DNA of 64,000 nucleotides from assembly GCA_022824925.1 (NCBI GenBank), contig JAJDYW010000041.1:310001-374000 (forward strand). Direction: 5' to 3'. The notes beneath the pieces were generated by a model. It was not told where the DNA came from and did not search any database. It was given only the letters and a program-made list of their open reading frames with translations. Source of the DNA: Dehalococcoidia bacterium (GTDB taxonomy: Bacteria > Chloroflexota > Dehalococcoidia > Tepidiformales > Tepidiformaceae). Positions 43,173 through 50,922 of this stretch are shown here, piece after piece; positions within the stretch are counted from its first letter, which is position 1; every line of letters starts with the position of its first letter. A program made the translations under genes and the position numbers.

Positions 43173-44387
43173 GTGGTAACCGAGACGCGGGAAGCGCTGG
43201 GCCAGGCGGAGATCGATGAGCTTCGCGACAGGACCAAGGCTTTCATGGACGAGCACATCTACCCGAACGAGGAGGCGTTCTCGCAGCACGACGAGGCGGC
43301 GGACGCGCTCATGGGGGAGCTGCAGGGGCGAACGAAGGGGATGGGGATGTGGGCCCCGCACCTGCCCGCCGAGGCAGGAGGCATGGGCATCGGCTTCATG
43401 CCGTACGTCTACATGAACGAGATTCTGGGGCGGAGCCCGTTCGCGCCGAAGTCGTTCGGAGCGCAGGCGCCGGACTCGGGGAACGCGGAGATCCTGTGGC
43501 AGTTCGGCACGCCCGAGCAGCAGGAGCGCTGGATGCAGCCGCTGGTCTCGGGCGAGATCACGTCGTGCTTCTCGATGACGGAGCCGGAGGTCTCGGGGGC
43601 GGACCCGACGAACCTGCAGACGACGGCCGTGCGCGACGGCGACGAGTGGGTGATCAACGGGCACAAGTGGTTCACGAGCGGGGCGCTGAACGCGTCGTTC
43701 GCGATCGTGATGTGCGTGACGGAGCCGGACCAGCCCCCGCACAGCCGCATGAGCCAGATCATCGTGCCCACGGACGCGCCGGGGTTCGACATCATCCGGC
43801 CCATCAGCGTGATGGGGGACATCGAGGGGCACCACTGCGAGATCCGCTACAACGACGTGCGCGTGCCGCTCACGAACGTGCTGGGTGAGGCGGGCGGCGG
43901 CTTCCGCATCGCGCAGAAGCGGCTGGGGCCGGGGCGCATCCACCACTGCATGCGCTGGCTGGGCCAGAGCCAGCGAGCCTTCGAGATCATGTGTAACTAC
44001 TCGCTCGAAAGGCAGGTGTTCGGAGGGCCGCTGGCGGACAAGCAGACGATCCAGAACTGGATCGCCGACTCGTACGTCGAGATCCAGGCGGCGCGGCTGC
44101 TGACGCTGCGGGCGGCGGAGAAGATCGACACGGGCGACGAGGCGCGGGTCGAGATCTCGGCGATCAAGTTCTTCGGAGCGAAGGTGCTGCACGACGTGAT
44201 CGACCGGGCGATTCAGACGCACGGGGCACGCGGGGTGAGCGGGGACACGCCCCTGGAATCGATGTACCGGGCGGCGCGGAGCGCTCGTATCTACGACGGG
44301 CCGGACGAGACGCACCGGATGGTGGTCTCGCGGCGCATCCTGCGCAGCTTCCGCGAGGGCGCGGGCTGGGACTTCGCCGAGCTGTAG
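43173..44387 (+). CDS. Acyl-CoA dehydrogenase-family protein
   Basis: 404 residues from GTG 43173, which has GGAGGTGGAG just upstream. FAD flavoenzyme that introduces a 2,3 double bond into acyl-CoA, passing electrons to ETF. CFSMTEPEVSGADPTNLQTTA near residue 130, the WVINGHKWFTSGAL segment, VLGEAGGGFRIAQKRLGPGRIHHCMRWLG near 240, and SLERQVFGGPLADKQTIQNWIAD are all typical; the glutamate position is in the C-terminal domain (DGPDETHRM). The following kinase-like gene is a common partner for this branch. The short upstream frame is not used. Confidence 0.9.
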   Translation: MVTETREALGQAEIDELRDRTKAFMDEHIYPNEEAFSQHDEAADALMGELQGRTKGMGMWAPHLPAEAGGMGIGFMPYVYMNEILGRSPFAPKSFGAQAPDSGNAEILWQFGTPEQQERWMQPLVSGEITSCFSMTEPEVSGADPTNLQTTAVRDGDEWVINGHKWFTSGALNASFAIVMCVTEPDQPPHSRMSQIIVPTDAPGFDIIRPISVMGDIEGHHCEIRYNDVRVPLTNVLGEAGGGFRIAQKRLGPGRIHHCMRWLGQSQRAFEIMCNYSLERQVFGGPLADKQTIQNWIADSYVEIQAARLLTLRAAEKIDTGDEARVEISAIKFFGAKVLHDVIDRAIQTHGARGVSGDTPLESMYRAARSARIYDGPDETHRMVVSRRILRSFREGAGWDFAEL

Positions 44388-44406
44388 GGGCGGGATCGAC
44401 GGCGCA

Positions 44407-45447
44407 ATGGCGGATGGCGAGGCGGACGGCCTGATCGACGTTCCCGCGCTCGAGCGCTTCCTGGCGGAGCGGGTTCCGGGCGAGGGGGCGCCGCTCGAGT
44501 GCGAGCGGCACGTGGTGGGCTCCTCGAACGTGACGTATTACGTGACGCGGGGAACGCAGCAGTGGGTGCTGCGCCGGCCTCCGCCGGGTCCGCTCCTGCC
44601 GACGGCGCACGACGTCATCCGCGAGCACCGCTACATCGCGGCGCTGCAGGGACAGGCGCGGGTGCCGGCGCCGGTTATCGCCTGCGACGACGAGTCAGTG
44701 ATCGGGGCGCCGTTCTACCTGATGGAGCGCTGTTTCGGGGCGATGCTGCGGGACGGCATTCCGGAGGCGTACGACACGCCCGCGGGGCGGCGGCGGGTAG
44801 CGGAGGACCTGGTGGCGACGCTGGTCGAGCTGCACGCCGTCGACTGGGAGGCGGCGGGGCTGCGGGGGCGGCCGGGGTACCTGGAGCGCCAGATGCGGCG
44901 CTGGATCGGCCAGTGGGAGCTGACCCGGCCGCAGACGCGCGACCTGCCGGGTCTCGACGGGATCGTCGCCTGGCTGGAGGCGCGCCTGCCGGAGGACGCG
45001 GGGGCGACGGTGGTGCACGGCGATTACCGGCTCGACAACGTGATGTTCGGGGCGGAGGAGCCGCGCGTCGTGGCCATCTTCGACTGGGAGATGGCGACGG
45101 TGGGCGACCCGCTCGCGGACGTGGGCTGGCTGCTCTCGTACTGGGGCGACCCCGGCGATCCGCCACCACCGCCGGGCTGGGATCCGCCGCAGAACTTGAG
45201 TGCACGGGAGGGCTTCCCCGACCACGAGGAGCTGATCGCGCTGTACGAGGAGGCGAGCGGCCGCTCGATGCGGCACGTGGGCTTCTACCACGTGTTCGCG
45301 GTGTTCAAGCTCGCCATCATCCTGGAGGGGCTCTACATGCAGCACCTGCAGGAGACAGGGGCGAATCCCGACAGCGCGCGTTTCGAGTGGTTCGTGCCGG
45401 TGCTCATCGAGCGGGCGCAGCGATTGATGGCGGCCACGGAGGGCTGA
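44407..45447 (+). CDS. Aminoglycoside phosphotransferase-family protein (ACAD-linked branch)
   Basis: 346 residues. VGSSNVTYYVTRGTQQWVLRRPPPGPLLPTAHDVIREHRYIAAL forms the N-lobe, FYLMERCFG the hinge, VVHGDYRLDNVMF the catalytic loop near residue 205 and IFDWEMATVGDPLADVGWLL the metal site. This sub-branch is typically encoded beside acyl-CoA dehydrogenases (as human ACAD10/11 fuse these domains), so phosphorylation of a hydroxyacyl-CoA is a reasonable guess. It starts 19 nt after the dehydrogenase stop and its own stop touches the stop of the selenoprotein cluster. Confidence 0.88.
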   Translation: MADGEADGLIDVPALERFLAERVPGEGAPLECERHVVGSSNVTYYVTRGTQQWVLRRPPPGPLLPTAHDVIREHRYIAALQGQARVPAPVIACDDESVIGAPFYLMERCFGAMLRDGIPEAYDTPAGRRRVAEDLVATLVELHAVDWEAAGLRGRPGYLERQMRRWIGQWELTRPQTRDLPGLDGIVAWLEARLPEDAGATVVHGDYRLDNVMFGAEEPRVVAIFDWEMATVGDPLADVGWLLSYWGDPGDPPPPPGWDPPQNLSAREGFPDHEELIALYEEASGRSMRHVGFYHVFAVFKLAIILEGLYMQHLQETGANPDSARFEWFVPVLIERAQRLMAATEG

Positions 45448-45825
45448 TCACTCGTCCGGCAGGACCGAGGCCACGAGCTCGCGCAGGCCTTCCTCCTCGA
45501 AGGGGCCGAGGGCAGCGTGGACGACGACGCCGTTCGCATCGATGGCGACGAAGCCGGGGTGCCCGCGGATCCCGTACAGGTCAGAGAAGTCGGCGCCGGC
45601 ACGGGAGTTGGCGTCGACCGTGACGAACTCGATCTGCTCCCCGTACTCGGACTGCAGGGCCGCCCACACGGGGCGGAGGCGGTTTCACGGTCCTCAGGTC
45701 TCGATCTGGACGAAGAAGACCGTGGGGCCGGTCACGGCCGCGGGCGCCGGGGCAGCCTCACCGCCGCCACACGCGACCGCCGCAATGGCGAAGCCAGCAG
45801 CGGTGGCGAGGGCAAGGGAACGCAT
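45448..45825 (-). CDS. Lipoprotein thioredoxin-like selenoprotein with UGPU motif (proposed)
   Basis: 125 residues if two in-frame TGA codons (45694-45696 and 45685-45687) are read as Sec44 and Sec47. Signal peptide with lipobox AVAC (Cys19) places it outside the membrane. The thioredoxin core then reads VFFVQIET-U-GP-U-NRLRPVW, with LQSEYGEQIEFVTVDANS and the cis-Pro strand GIRGHPGFVAID following. Both thioredoxin cysteines (CxxC) would be selenocysteine, which is very unusual. It starts 6 nt after the previous gene's stop and ends in TGA at 45448-45450, abutting the gene at 45447. If TGA were stop, only a 43-residue signal-peptide fragment would be made. Confidence 0.8.
45659..45677 (-). 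promoter_or_regulatory. SECIS-like hairpin of the UGPU gene
   Basis: Arms at 45671-45677 and 45659-45665 (six G-C pairs plus one T-C mismatch), loop CGTGT at 45666-45670. It begins 16 nt after the first TGA and 7 nt after the second, so a single hairpin would serve two UGA codons. Confidence 0.6.
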
Positions 45826-45831
45826 GGCTCG

Positions 45832-46275
45832 CTACTCGGGAACGATGGAGAGGACGAGCTCGCGCACGCCCCTCTCGCTGAAGGGACCGAGGTCCGCGTA
45901 GGTCACCTCGCCGGCGGCGTTGTAGACGATGAAGCCGGGCTGGCCGAGGGTCACGCCGTGGTCGAGGACGAACTGGCGGCCCTCATCGGTGTCGCGGTCG
46001 ACCTCGAAGAACTCGATGCGGTCGCCGTACTCCTCCTGCAAGTCCGCCCACACGGGGCGGAGCGCTCGGCAGGTCGGTCACCACTCGGTGTGGATGAAGT
46101 AGATCTTCGGGGAGGCGGAGACGACGGCGTCGTCCGCGGCGTCGGCGGCCTGGGCCTGCGGGGTCGCCTCGGGCTGGGTGGGAGCGGCGGCGGGTTCGGG
46201 TTCGTCGCCGCCGCCGCAGGCGAGCAGCACAAGCGCGGCCAGGGCGGCGGTGGCGGCAATGGCAATGAGACGCAT
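45832..46275 (-). CDS. Lipoprotein thioredoxin-like selenoprotein with WUPTC motif, copy 2 (proposed)
   Basis: 147 residues if the in-frame TGA at 46078-46080 is read as Sec66. Lipobox LLAC (Cys20), then an Ala/Pro/Glu linker to about residue 58, and a thioredoxin fold: IYFIHTEW-U-PTC-RALRPVWADLQEEYG. IEFFEVDRDTDEG follows, then the cis-Pro strand GVTLGQPGFIVY and a C-terminal helix (ERGVRELVLSIVPE). The start ATG overlaps the previous gene's TGA (TGATG). Stop is TAG. The first active-site position is Sec and the second remains Cys69, as in known Sec-thioredoxins. Confidence 0.85.
46043..46061 (-). promoter_or_regulatory. SECIS-like hairpin of WUPTC copy 2
   Basis: A 7-bp perfect stem (46055-46061 with 46043-46049) with loop CGTGT (46050-46054) begins 16 nt after the TGA. 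The loop has G at its second position, as in bacterial SECIS elements. Confidence 0.65.
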
Positions 46276-47171
46276 CAGCTTCCCTCCTCAAGGGCAGCGG
46301 CGACGAAGGAGCGGAGAGCGCCCTCCCTGGACACGGTGGCGTCCTGGCGCACGAGCGTATCGCCTACGTAGATGATGAAGACGGGCTGGTAGAAGATGTT
46401 GTGCCTGCGAGCGAACGCGCCCCCATCCTCGCTCTCGCGGTCAACCGTGATGAACTCGATGCGGCCCGCGTACTCCTCCTGCAGGTCCGCCCACACGGGG
46501 CGGAGTCTCTTGCACGTCGGTCACCAGTCGGTGTGGACGAAGTAGATCGTCGGCAGGACGGCGACGACGGCCTCCTCGGGCACGTCGGCAGCCGTCTGGG
46601 TGGGGGTGGCGGTCCGGGTGGGAGCGGGGGTGGCGGCAGGGGTGGGGTCGGGCTCTTCGGTGGGGTCGGGTTGAGGCGCGGGTGTCTGGGTGGGTCGGGG
46701 AGCGGGTGTCCGGGTGGGTTCGGGCGTGGGGGCAGGGGTCCGCGTCGGCTGCGGGGTAGCGGCCTGGACGGCTTCGGGCTCCTCCGTCGGTTCAGCCTCG
46801 GTAGCGGCAGCCTGCGTGGCGGCGGCCTGCGTAGCGGCGGCCTGGGTAGCGGCGGCTGCCTGGGTGGCGGCTGCCTGGGTGGCGGCTGCCTGGGTGGCGG
46901 CGGCTTCCCTGGGCGTCTGTGTCGATCCGGACGTGGCGGCGGCCTGCGTCGCGGCTGGCTCCGTGGCGGCAGCCGGCGTGGCGGCAGCCGGCGTAGCGGC
47001 GTCGGTGGCGGGCTCGGTCGCCCCGGAGGTTGCGGTGGGGGCGGGAGTGGAGGCGGAAGGGGTATCGGTGGCGGGCTGGGCGGCGGGGGCCGCGACGGGG
47101 ACATCGTCGTCGCCGCAGGCGACAAGAACCCCCGCCACCAGAACCGCCGCAGGGAGGGCGACCCAGCGCAT
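46275..47171 (-). CDS. Lipoprotein thioredoxin-like selenoprotein with WUPTC motif, copy 1 (proposed)
   Basis: 298 residues if the TGA at 46521-46523 is read as Sec217. Signal peptide with lipobox LVAC (Cys19). Residues about 25-200 are a very long low-complexity stalk: Ala-Ala-Thr-Gln repeats, then Pro/Thr/Glu repeats. The C-terminal thioredoxin fold reads IYFVHTDW-U-PTC-KRLRPVWADLQEEYAGRIEFITVDRE, with the cis-Pro in YQPVFIIY. The long stalk suggests the domain is held away from the membrane. AGGA lies 7 nt before ATG 47171. The gene itself ends with TGA, so the cell must separate Sec and stop UGA by context. An ORF-like extension upstream to 47267 lacks support. Confidence 0.87.
46486..46504 (-). 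promoter_or_regulatory. SECIS-like hairpin of WUPTC copy 1
   Basis: A 7-bp perfect stem (46498-46504 with 46486-46492) with loop CGTGT (46493-46497) begins 16 nt after the TGA, identical in sequence and position to copy 2. Confidence 0.65.
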
Positions 47172-47275
47172 GAATCTATCCTGACGCACGCGAGGGGAAC
47201 TGGCGACCCACGGGGAAAGGGAGCGGCAAGGCGAGGCGAGCGACAGAAGCCGGGATTCGCCGCACAATAGGGGAG

Positions 47276-47362
47276 GTGCGCGGGGGACGGCTGGTTCTGA
47301 TGATGGTCGTGGGGGCGGCGGCTTTCGTGATCATCTTCCAGATCGTGAGCACGCTGGAGTAG
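47276..47362 (+). CDS. Possible 28-residue single-span membrane protein
   Basis: GTG 47276 opens a 28-codon frame ending in TAG: a basic start (MRGGR), a hydrophobic run LVLMMVVGAAAFVIIFQIV, and STLE. CACAAT ends 7 nt before the GTG, matching the local leaderless pattern. It lies between the divergent selenoprotein cluster and a secreted-protein gene. Small single-span proteins of this shape are easily missed, but chance frames of this length are common, so confidence is low. Confidence 0.4.
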   Translation: MRGGRLVLMMVVGAAAFVIIFQIVSTLE

Positions 47363-47421
47363 GCGGCGCCGCACGTTGACCGCACGCGGAGCCGCCCCGA
47401 CACTCGACCGGCGGAGGACCC

Positions 47422-49038
47422 ATGAGCGCACCGGGTCGTCGCATCCACCCCCGCATTCCCATCCTCTTCCTTGCCGTCGTGGCGCTGGTGGCGCTGGCGG
47501 CGGGGAGCGCGAGCGCACTGGTCGGCCAGGGCGGGCCGGGAGGCGGCCCGGGGTCGCCGGTCCAGCCGCAGGCCGCCCTCGGGGCCGGCAGCAGCGAGAC
47601 GACGAGCGTCATCGTCCAGAACAACAGCGGGCGAACGGCGACGATCGTGATGAACTTCCACACGCCGGGCGGGGTGCTGATCCCGCTGGCGACGCAGATC
47701 CACACGGACGTGGCGGCGTGGAGCACCCGCACCTTCGACCAGTCCCTCAACACGGGCCTGCTGCCCGGTTTCCGGGGGGTTGGGGTGCTCTCCAGCGACC
47801 AGCCCCTGAACGCCCTGCTCGTGCGCGAGGTGACGGCCACGAGCGGCGATCGTTCCTACGCAATCCAGAACGCCCACCCCGAGAGTGGCAGGCGCGTGAC
47901 CCTTCCCTACGTCGCGAACCAGCTCGACGAGGGGGCGGCGGCCACGATCAACACGCGCGTCTCGATCGCGAACGCGAGCCTCGAGATTGCGTGCCTCACG
48001 ATCACCTACGACCTGGTGCCGGGGAGGGGATCGACGCCGGCAAACGGAAGCACAACGCTCGTCGCCAGCGGGACGCCGACCACGGCATGCCCCGACGGCG
48101 GCTTCGAGTTGCCCGTCTCGGGGCAGCTGACGCTGGCGCCGGCCGCGTCGGAGACAGAGACGGCGATGCCGGCGGGCACGGTGAACTCGCTCATGAGCAT
48201 GCTCATCGACTCGACCCAGCCGGTGACGGTCGCGGCGGACATCTACCGCGGTGGCGCGGAAGTGGCGCAGCTGGGCTCGTACGCGGGCTTCATCATCGAC
48301 AAGGTGGGGTCCAACAAGGACAACATCTCGAAGAACATGATCATGCCGCTGGCGGAGAAGGCGGTGGACGGCTACTGGACGGAGCTCGCCATCTCCAACC
48401 CGTGGCCCGAGGAGGTCCCGGGGACGATCATCTACCGGGGCAGCGCCGACGGTGATGCGGTCGAGGTCGAGGTCGACTTCACGCTGGCCGCGGGCGGGGC
48501 GTTCACGCACAGCGTCGTGGAGAGCGCGGAGTTGCCGTCCGGCTTCGCCGGCTGGGCGCTGGTGAAGGCCGACCTCCCGGTGGCCGCGCTCCTGCTGCGG
48601 GGCAGCGCCAGCAACGGGGACGCGTACTCGGCGGTGCAGGGGCTCCCCAGGGGCCGCGCCTCGACGAGCGCGAAGTTCCCCCTGATCTTCCGGAACGCCC
48701 ACGGCGAGGGGGAGGCCGTGGGCTACAACAGCTGGGTGAGCGTGGCCGTGGCGGACGGCACCACGGCGACGCTCCGCATCGTCGCCGTGAACAACCCTGA
48801 CGCGGGCGACCCGGCGTGCGACACGCTGCGCCTCTACACGACCACGATCACGATCGAGGGCTCGTTCTTCTTCGACCAGGGGTCCGCCAACCGCTTGCTC
48901 ACGGGGCTGAGCGCAACGCCCGCGTGCGTGACGGGCGGCATGGCGATCACGAGCGACAAACCGATCGCGGCCATCGGAGGGGTCACCTCGGACCTGCACG
49001 AGGGCGACAACGACGGGCTCTACAACGCCTTCCCCTAG
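47422..49038 (+). CDS. Secreted protein, probable beta-sandwich repeats, function unknown
   Basis: 538 residues with an N-terminal signal peptide (ILFLAVVALVALAAGSASA) and no lipobox or sorting motif. The rest is Thr/Ser/Val-rich strand sequence: SSETTSVIVQNNSGRTATIVMNFHTPGG, ATINTRVSIANASLEIACLTITYDL, YWTELAISNPWPEEVPGTIIYRG, YNSWVSVAVADGTTATLRIVAVNN. The repeating 'i.v.N....' pattern suggests several Ig-like domains. Even numbers of Cys could form disulfides. GGAGGACCC precedes the ATG. Whether the neighbouring Sec-thioredoxins act on it is speculation. Confidence 0.7.
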   Translation: MSAPGRRIHPRIPILFLAVVALVALAAGSASALVGQGGPGGGPGSPVQPQAALGAGSSETTSVIVQNNSGRTATIVMNFHTPGGVLIPLATQIHTDVAAWSTRTFDQSLNTGLLPGFRGVGVLSSDQPLNALLVREVTATSGDRSYAIQNAHPESGRRVTLPYVANQLDEGAAATINTRVSIANASLEIACLTITYDLVPGRGSTPANGSTTLVASGTPTTACPDGGFELPVSGQLTLAPAASETETAMPAGTVNSLMSMLIDSTQPVTVAADIYRGGAEVAQLGSYAGFIIDKVGSNKDNISKNMIMPLAEKAVDGYWTELAISNPWPEEVPGTIIYRGSADGDAVEVEVDFTLAAGGAFTHSVVESAELPSGFAGWALVKADLPVAALLLRGSASNGDAYSAVQGLPRGRASTSAKFPLIFRNAHGEGEAVGYNSWVSVAVADGTTATLRIVAVNNPDAGDPACDTLRLYTTTITIEGSFFFDQGSANRLLTGLSATPACVTGGMAITSDKPIAAIGGVTSDLHEGDNDGLYNAFP

Positions 49039-49063
49039 ACCCGGCGCCAACCGGCAGGGGCGA

Positions 49064-49870
49064 CTACCCCGGCTCGGGCGCTGAAGGGATGGCGCCTTCC
49101 GGATAGCGCGGGAGCGGCACGGGGAGCCCGCTCTCGGGGTCCTCGAGGACGAGCATGGGCACGCCGAAGACCTCCCGCAGCGTCTCGGGACGGAGTACCT
49201 CGCGGGCGGGGCCATCGAAGGCGATGCGGCCTTCGTGCATGCCGATGACGCGCTGCATGAAGCGTCCGGCAAAGGCGAGGTCGTGGACGACGGCGACGAT
49301 CGTCATGCCCTCGGCGTTGAGGCGACCGAGGAGGGCCATGACCTCGACCTGGTGCTGCACGTCGAGGAAGCTGGTGGGTTCGTCGAGGAGGAGGACGCGG
49401 GGCTGCTGGGCGAGGGCGAGGGCGATCCAGGCGCGCTGACGCTCTCCGCCGGAGAGGCTGCCCAGGGGGCGCTCGGCGACATGGGCGACATCGGCGGCTT
49501 CGAGCGCCCAGGCGACGGCCTCGTGGTCGGTGGGCGTGGCCCGCTGGAGGATGCCCTGGTGGGGGGCGCGTCCGCGCCAGACCAGCTCATGCACGGTGAT
49601 GTCGACGCCCTCGGGGTGCTCCTGGGGGAGGACGGCGAGGCGGCGGGCGACCTCCCGGGGGCTGATGGCCCGGATCTCGTCGCCATCAAGGAGGACGTGG
49701 CCGGCGGCGGGGGTGAGCAGACGCGAGAGTCCCCGCAGCAGGGTTGTCTTGCCACTGCCGTTGGGGCCGACGATGGCGATGAGCTCGCCGCTCTCGAGGT
49801 CGAGGGAGACGTCGTGGACGGTGTCGCGGCCGTTGTAGCGGAGGCTGAGGCGGTCGGCGGTGAGTCGCAT
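49064..49870 (-). CDS. ABC transporter ATP-binding protein (FecE/BtuD type)
   Basis: 268 residues. Walker A GPNGSGKTTLLRGL near residue 36, Q-loop LPQEHPEGVDI, signature LSGGERQRAWIALALAQ, Walker B VLLLDEPTSFLD and H-loop VVHDLAFA. It energises uptake of iron chelates, heme or cobalamin with the permease upstream. The C-terminal tail PRYPEGAIPSAPEPG is longer than usual. Third gene of the operon, starting 2 nt after the permease stop. Confidence 0.92.
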   Translation of the reverse strand: MRLTADRLSLRYNGRDTVHDVSLDLESGELIAIVGPNGSGKTTLLRGLSRLLTPAAGHVLLDGDEIRAISPREVARRLAVLPQEHPEGVDITVHELVWRGRAPHQGILQRATPTDHEAVAWALEAADVAHVAERPLGSLSGGERQRAWIALALAQQPRVLLLDEPTSFLDVQHQVEVMALLGRLNAEGMTIVAVVHDLAFAGRFMQRVIGMHEGRIAFDGPAREVLRPETLREVFGVPMLVLEDPESGLPVPLPRYPEGAIPSAPEPG

Positions 49871-49872
49871 GG

Positions 49873-50907
49873 TTACACCCGGAACCGCACGAGGTAGAGG
49901 AGGAAGGGGGCGCCGACGGCGGCGGTGATGATTCCCATGGGGATCTCGGAGGGCATGATGACGAGCTTCGCGACGAGGTCGGCGCCGGTCACAAGGATGG
50001 CGCCGGTGAGGGCGGAGGCGGGGATGAGGTAGCGGTTGTCGGAGCCGGCGGCGTAGCGGGCGACGTGGGGGCTGACGAGCCCGACGAAGCTAACGAGGCC
50101 GGCGACGGCCACGGCAGAGGCGGTGAGGATGCCGGCGACGATGAGGATCGCGAGGCGGGTGCGGTCGGCGAGGACACCGAGGCCGGTGGCGACCTCGTCC
50201 CCGAGGGCGAGCAGGTTGAGCCGCCCGGCGAGGGCCACGGCCGCGGCGAGGCCGGGGAGGGCATAGGGCAGGATGGAACGGAGCTCGGCCCAGTCGGAGC
50301 CGTAGAGACCGCCGGCGAGAAAGCCGAGGCTGGTCTGGAGGAAGGTGCGGGAGCTGGCCAGGAGGGCGACGATTATCGCGCCGAAAAAGGCGGAGAGGGC
50401 GACGCCGGCGAGGGCCAGCCGCACGGGCGAGACCGCCCCCCGGTAGGCGACGACGAAGAGGATGAGGGCGCCAACGAGGCCGCCGGCGGCACAGGCGAGG
50501 GCGATGCCCCACTGCGGGACCTGGGGGCTGATCGAGATGGCGATTGCGCTGGCGAGGCCGGCGGCGGCGGTGAGGCCGAAGATCGTGGGGTCGCCGAGGG
50601 GGTTGCGGGTCACCCCCTGGAGGAGGGCGCCGGCGACCCCGAGGCCGGCACCGACAAGGATGGCATCGAGGAAGCGGGGGACGCGGATCTGCCCGACGAC
50701 GAGGCCGGCGAGGGAGTCATCGCCGGCCGTGAGGCCGCCGAGGGCCTCGGCGGCGGAGAGGTTCACGGCGCCGAACATCATCGTGAGGAGCCCGATGAGG
50801 GCGAGGACGAGGACGCCCGCGCAGGCAAGGACGACGTGCCTCCAGGAGCGGCCGCGGGGTACCAGGAACGACAACCCCGGTCGCGCGCCGGTCGTGAGCC
50901 CCGCCAT
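49873..50907 (-). CDS. ABC transporter permease (BtuC/FecD family)
   Basis: 344 residues from ATG 50907 (GGGAGGGTGGCG upstream); a GTG at 50913 adds two residues. About ten membrane segments as in the BtuC/FecCD family: AEALGGLTAGDDSLAGLVVGQIRVPRFLDAILVGAGLGVAGALLQGVTRNPLGDPTIFGLTAAAGLA is the family's N-terminal block (RxPR and RNPLADP motifs), and VAGLVSFVGLVSPHVARYAAGSDNRYLIP the cytoplasmic loop contacting the ATPase. It works as a homodimer. Confidence 0.92.
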   Translation of the reverse strand: MAGLTTGARPGLSFLVPRGRSWRHVVLACAGVLVLALIGLLTMMFGAVNLSAAEALGGLTAGDDSLAGLVVGQIRVPRFLDAILVGAGLGVAGALLQGVTRNPLGDPTIFGLTAAAGLASAIAISISPQVPQWGIALACAAGGLVGALILFVVAYRGAVSPVRLALAGVALSAFFGAIIVALLASSRTFLQTSLGFLAGGLYGSDWAELRSILPYALPGLAAAVALAGRLNLLALGDEVATGLGVLADRTRLAILIVAGILTASAVAVAGLVSFVGLVSPHVARYAAGSDNRYLIPASALTGAILVTGADLVAKLVIMPSEIPMGIITAAVGAPFLLYLVRFRV

Positions 50908-50922
50908 CGCCACCCTCCCCTG

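Noticed and set aside
46790..46910. Short tandem repeats that could suggest a CRISPR array
   Set aside because: They are codon-periodic repeats encoding Ala-Ala-Thr-Gln within a gene, without spacers.
45448..47171. Explanation of the three TGA codons as frameshift or pseudogene
   Set aside because: Three independent genes have the stop at the same active-site position, in phase, with intact sequence before and after and the same hairpin at the same distance.
46364..47518. 384-codon minus-strand frame rich in Pro/Arg over the first selenoprotein gene
   Set aside because: Wrong frame of the Ala/Thr/Gln and Pro/Thr stalk repeats; the lipobox and thioredoxin motifs are in the other frame.
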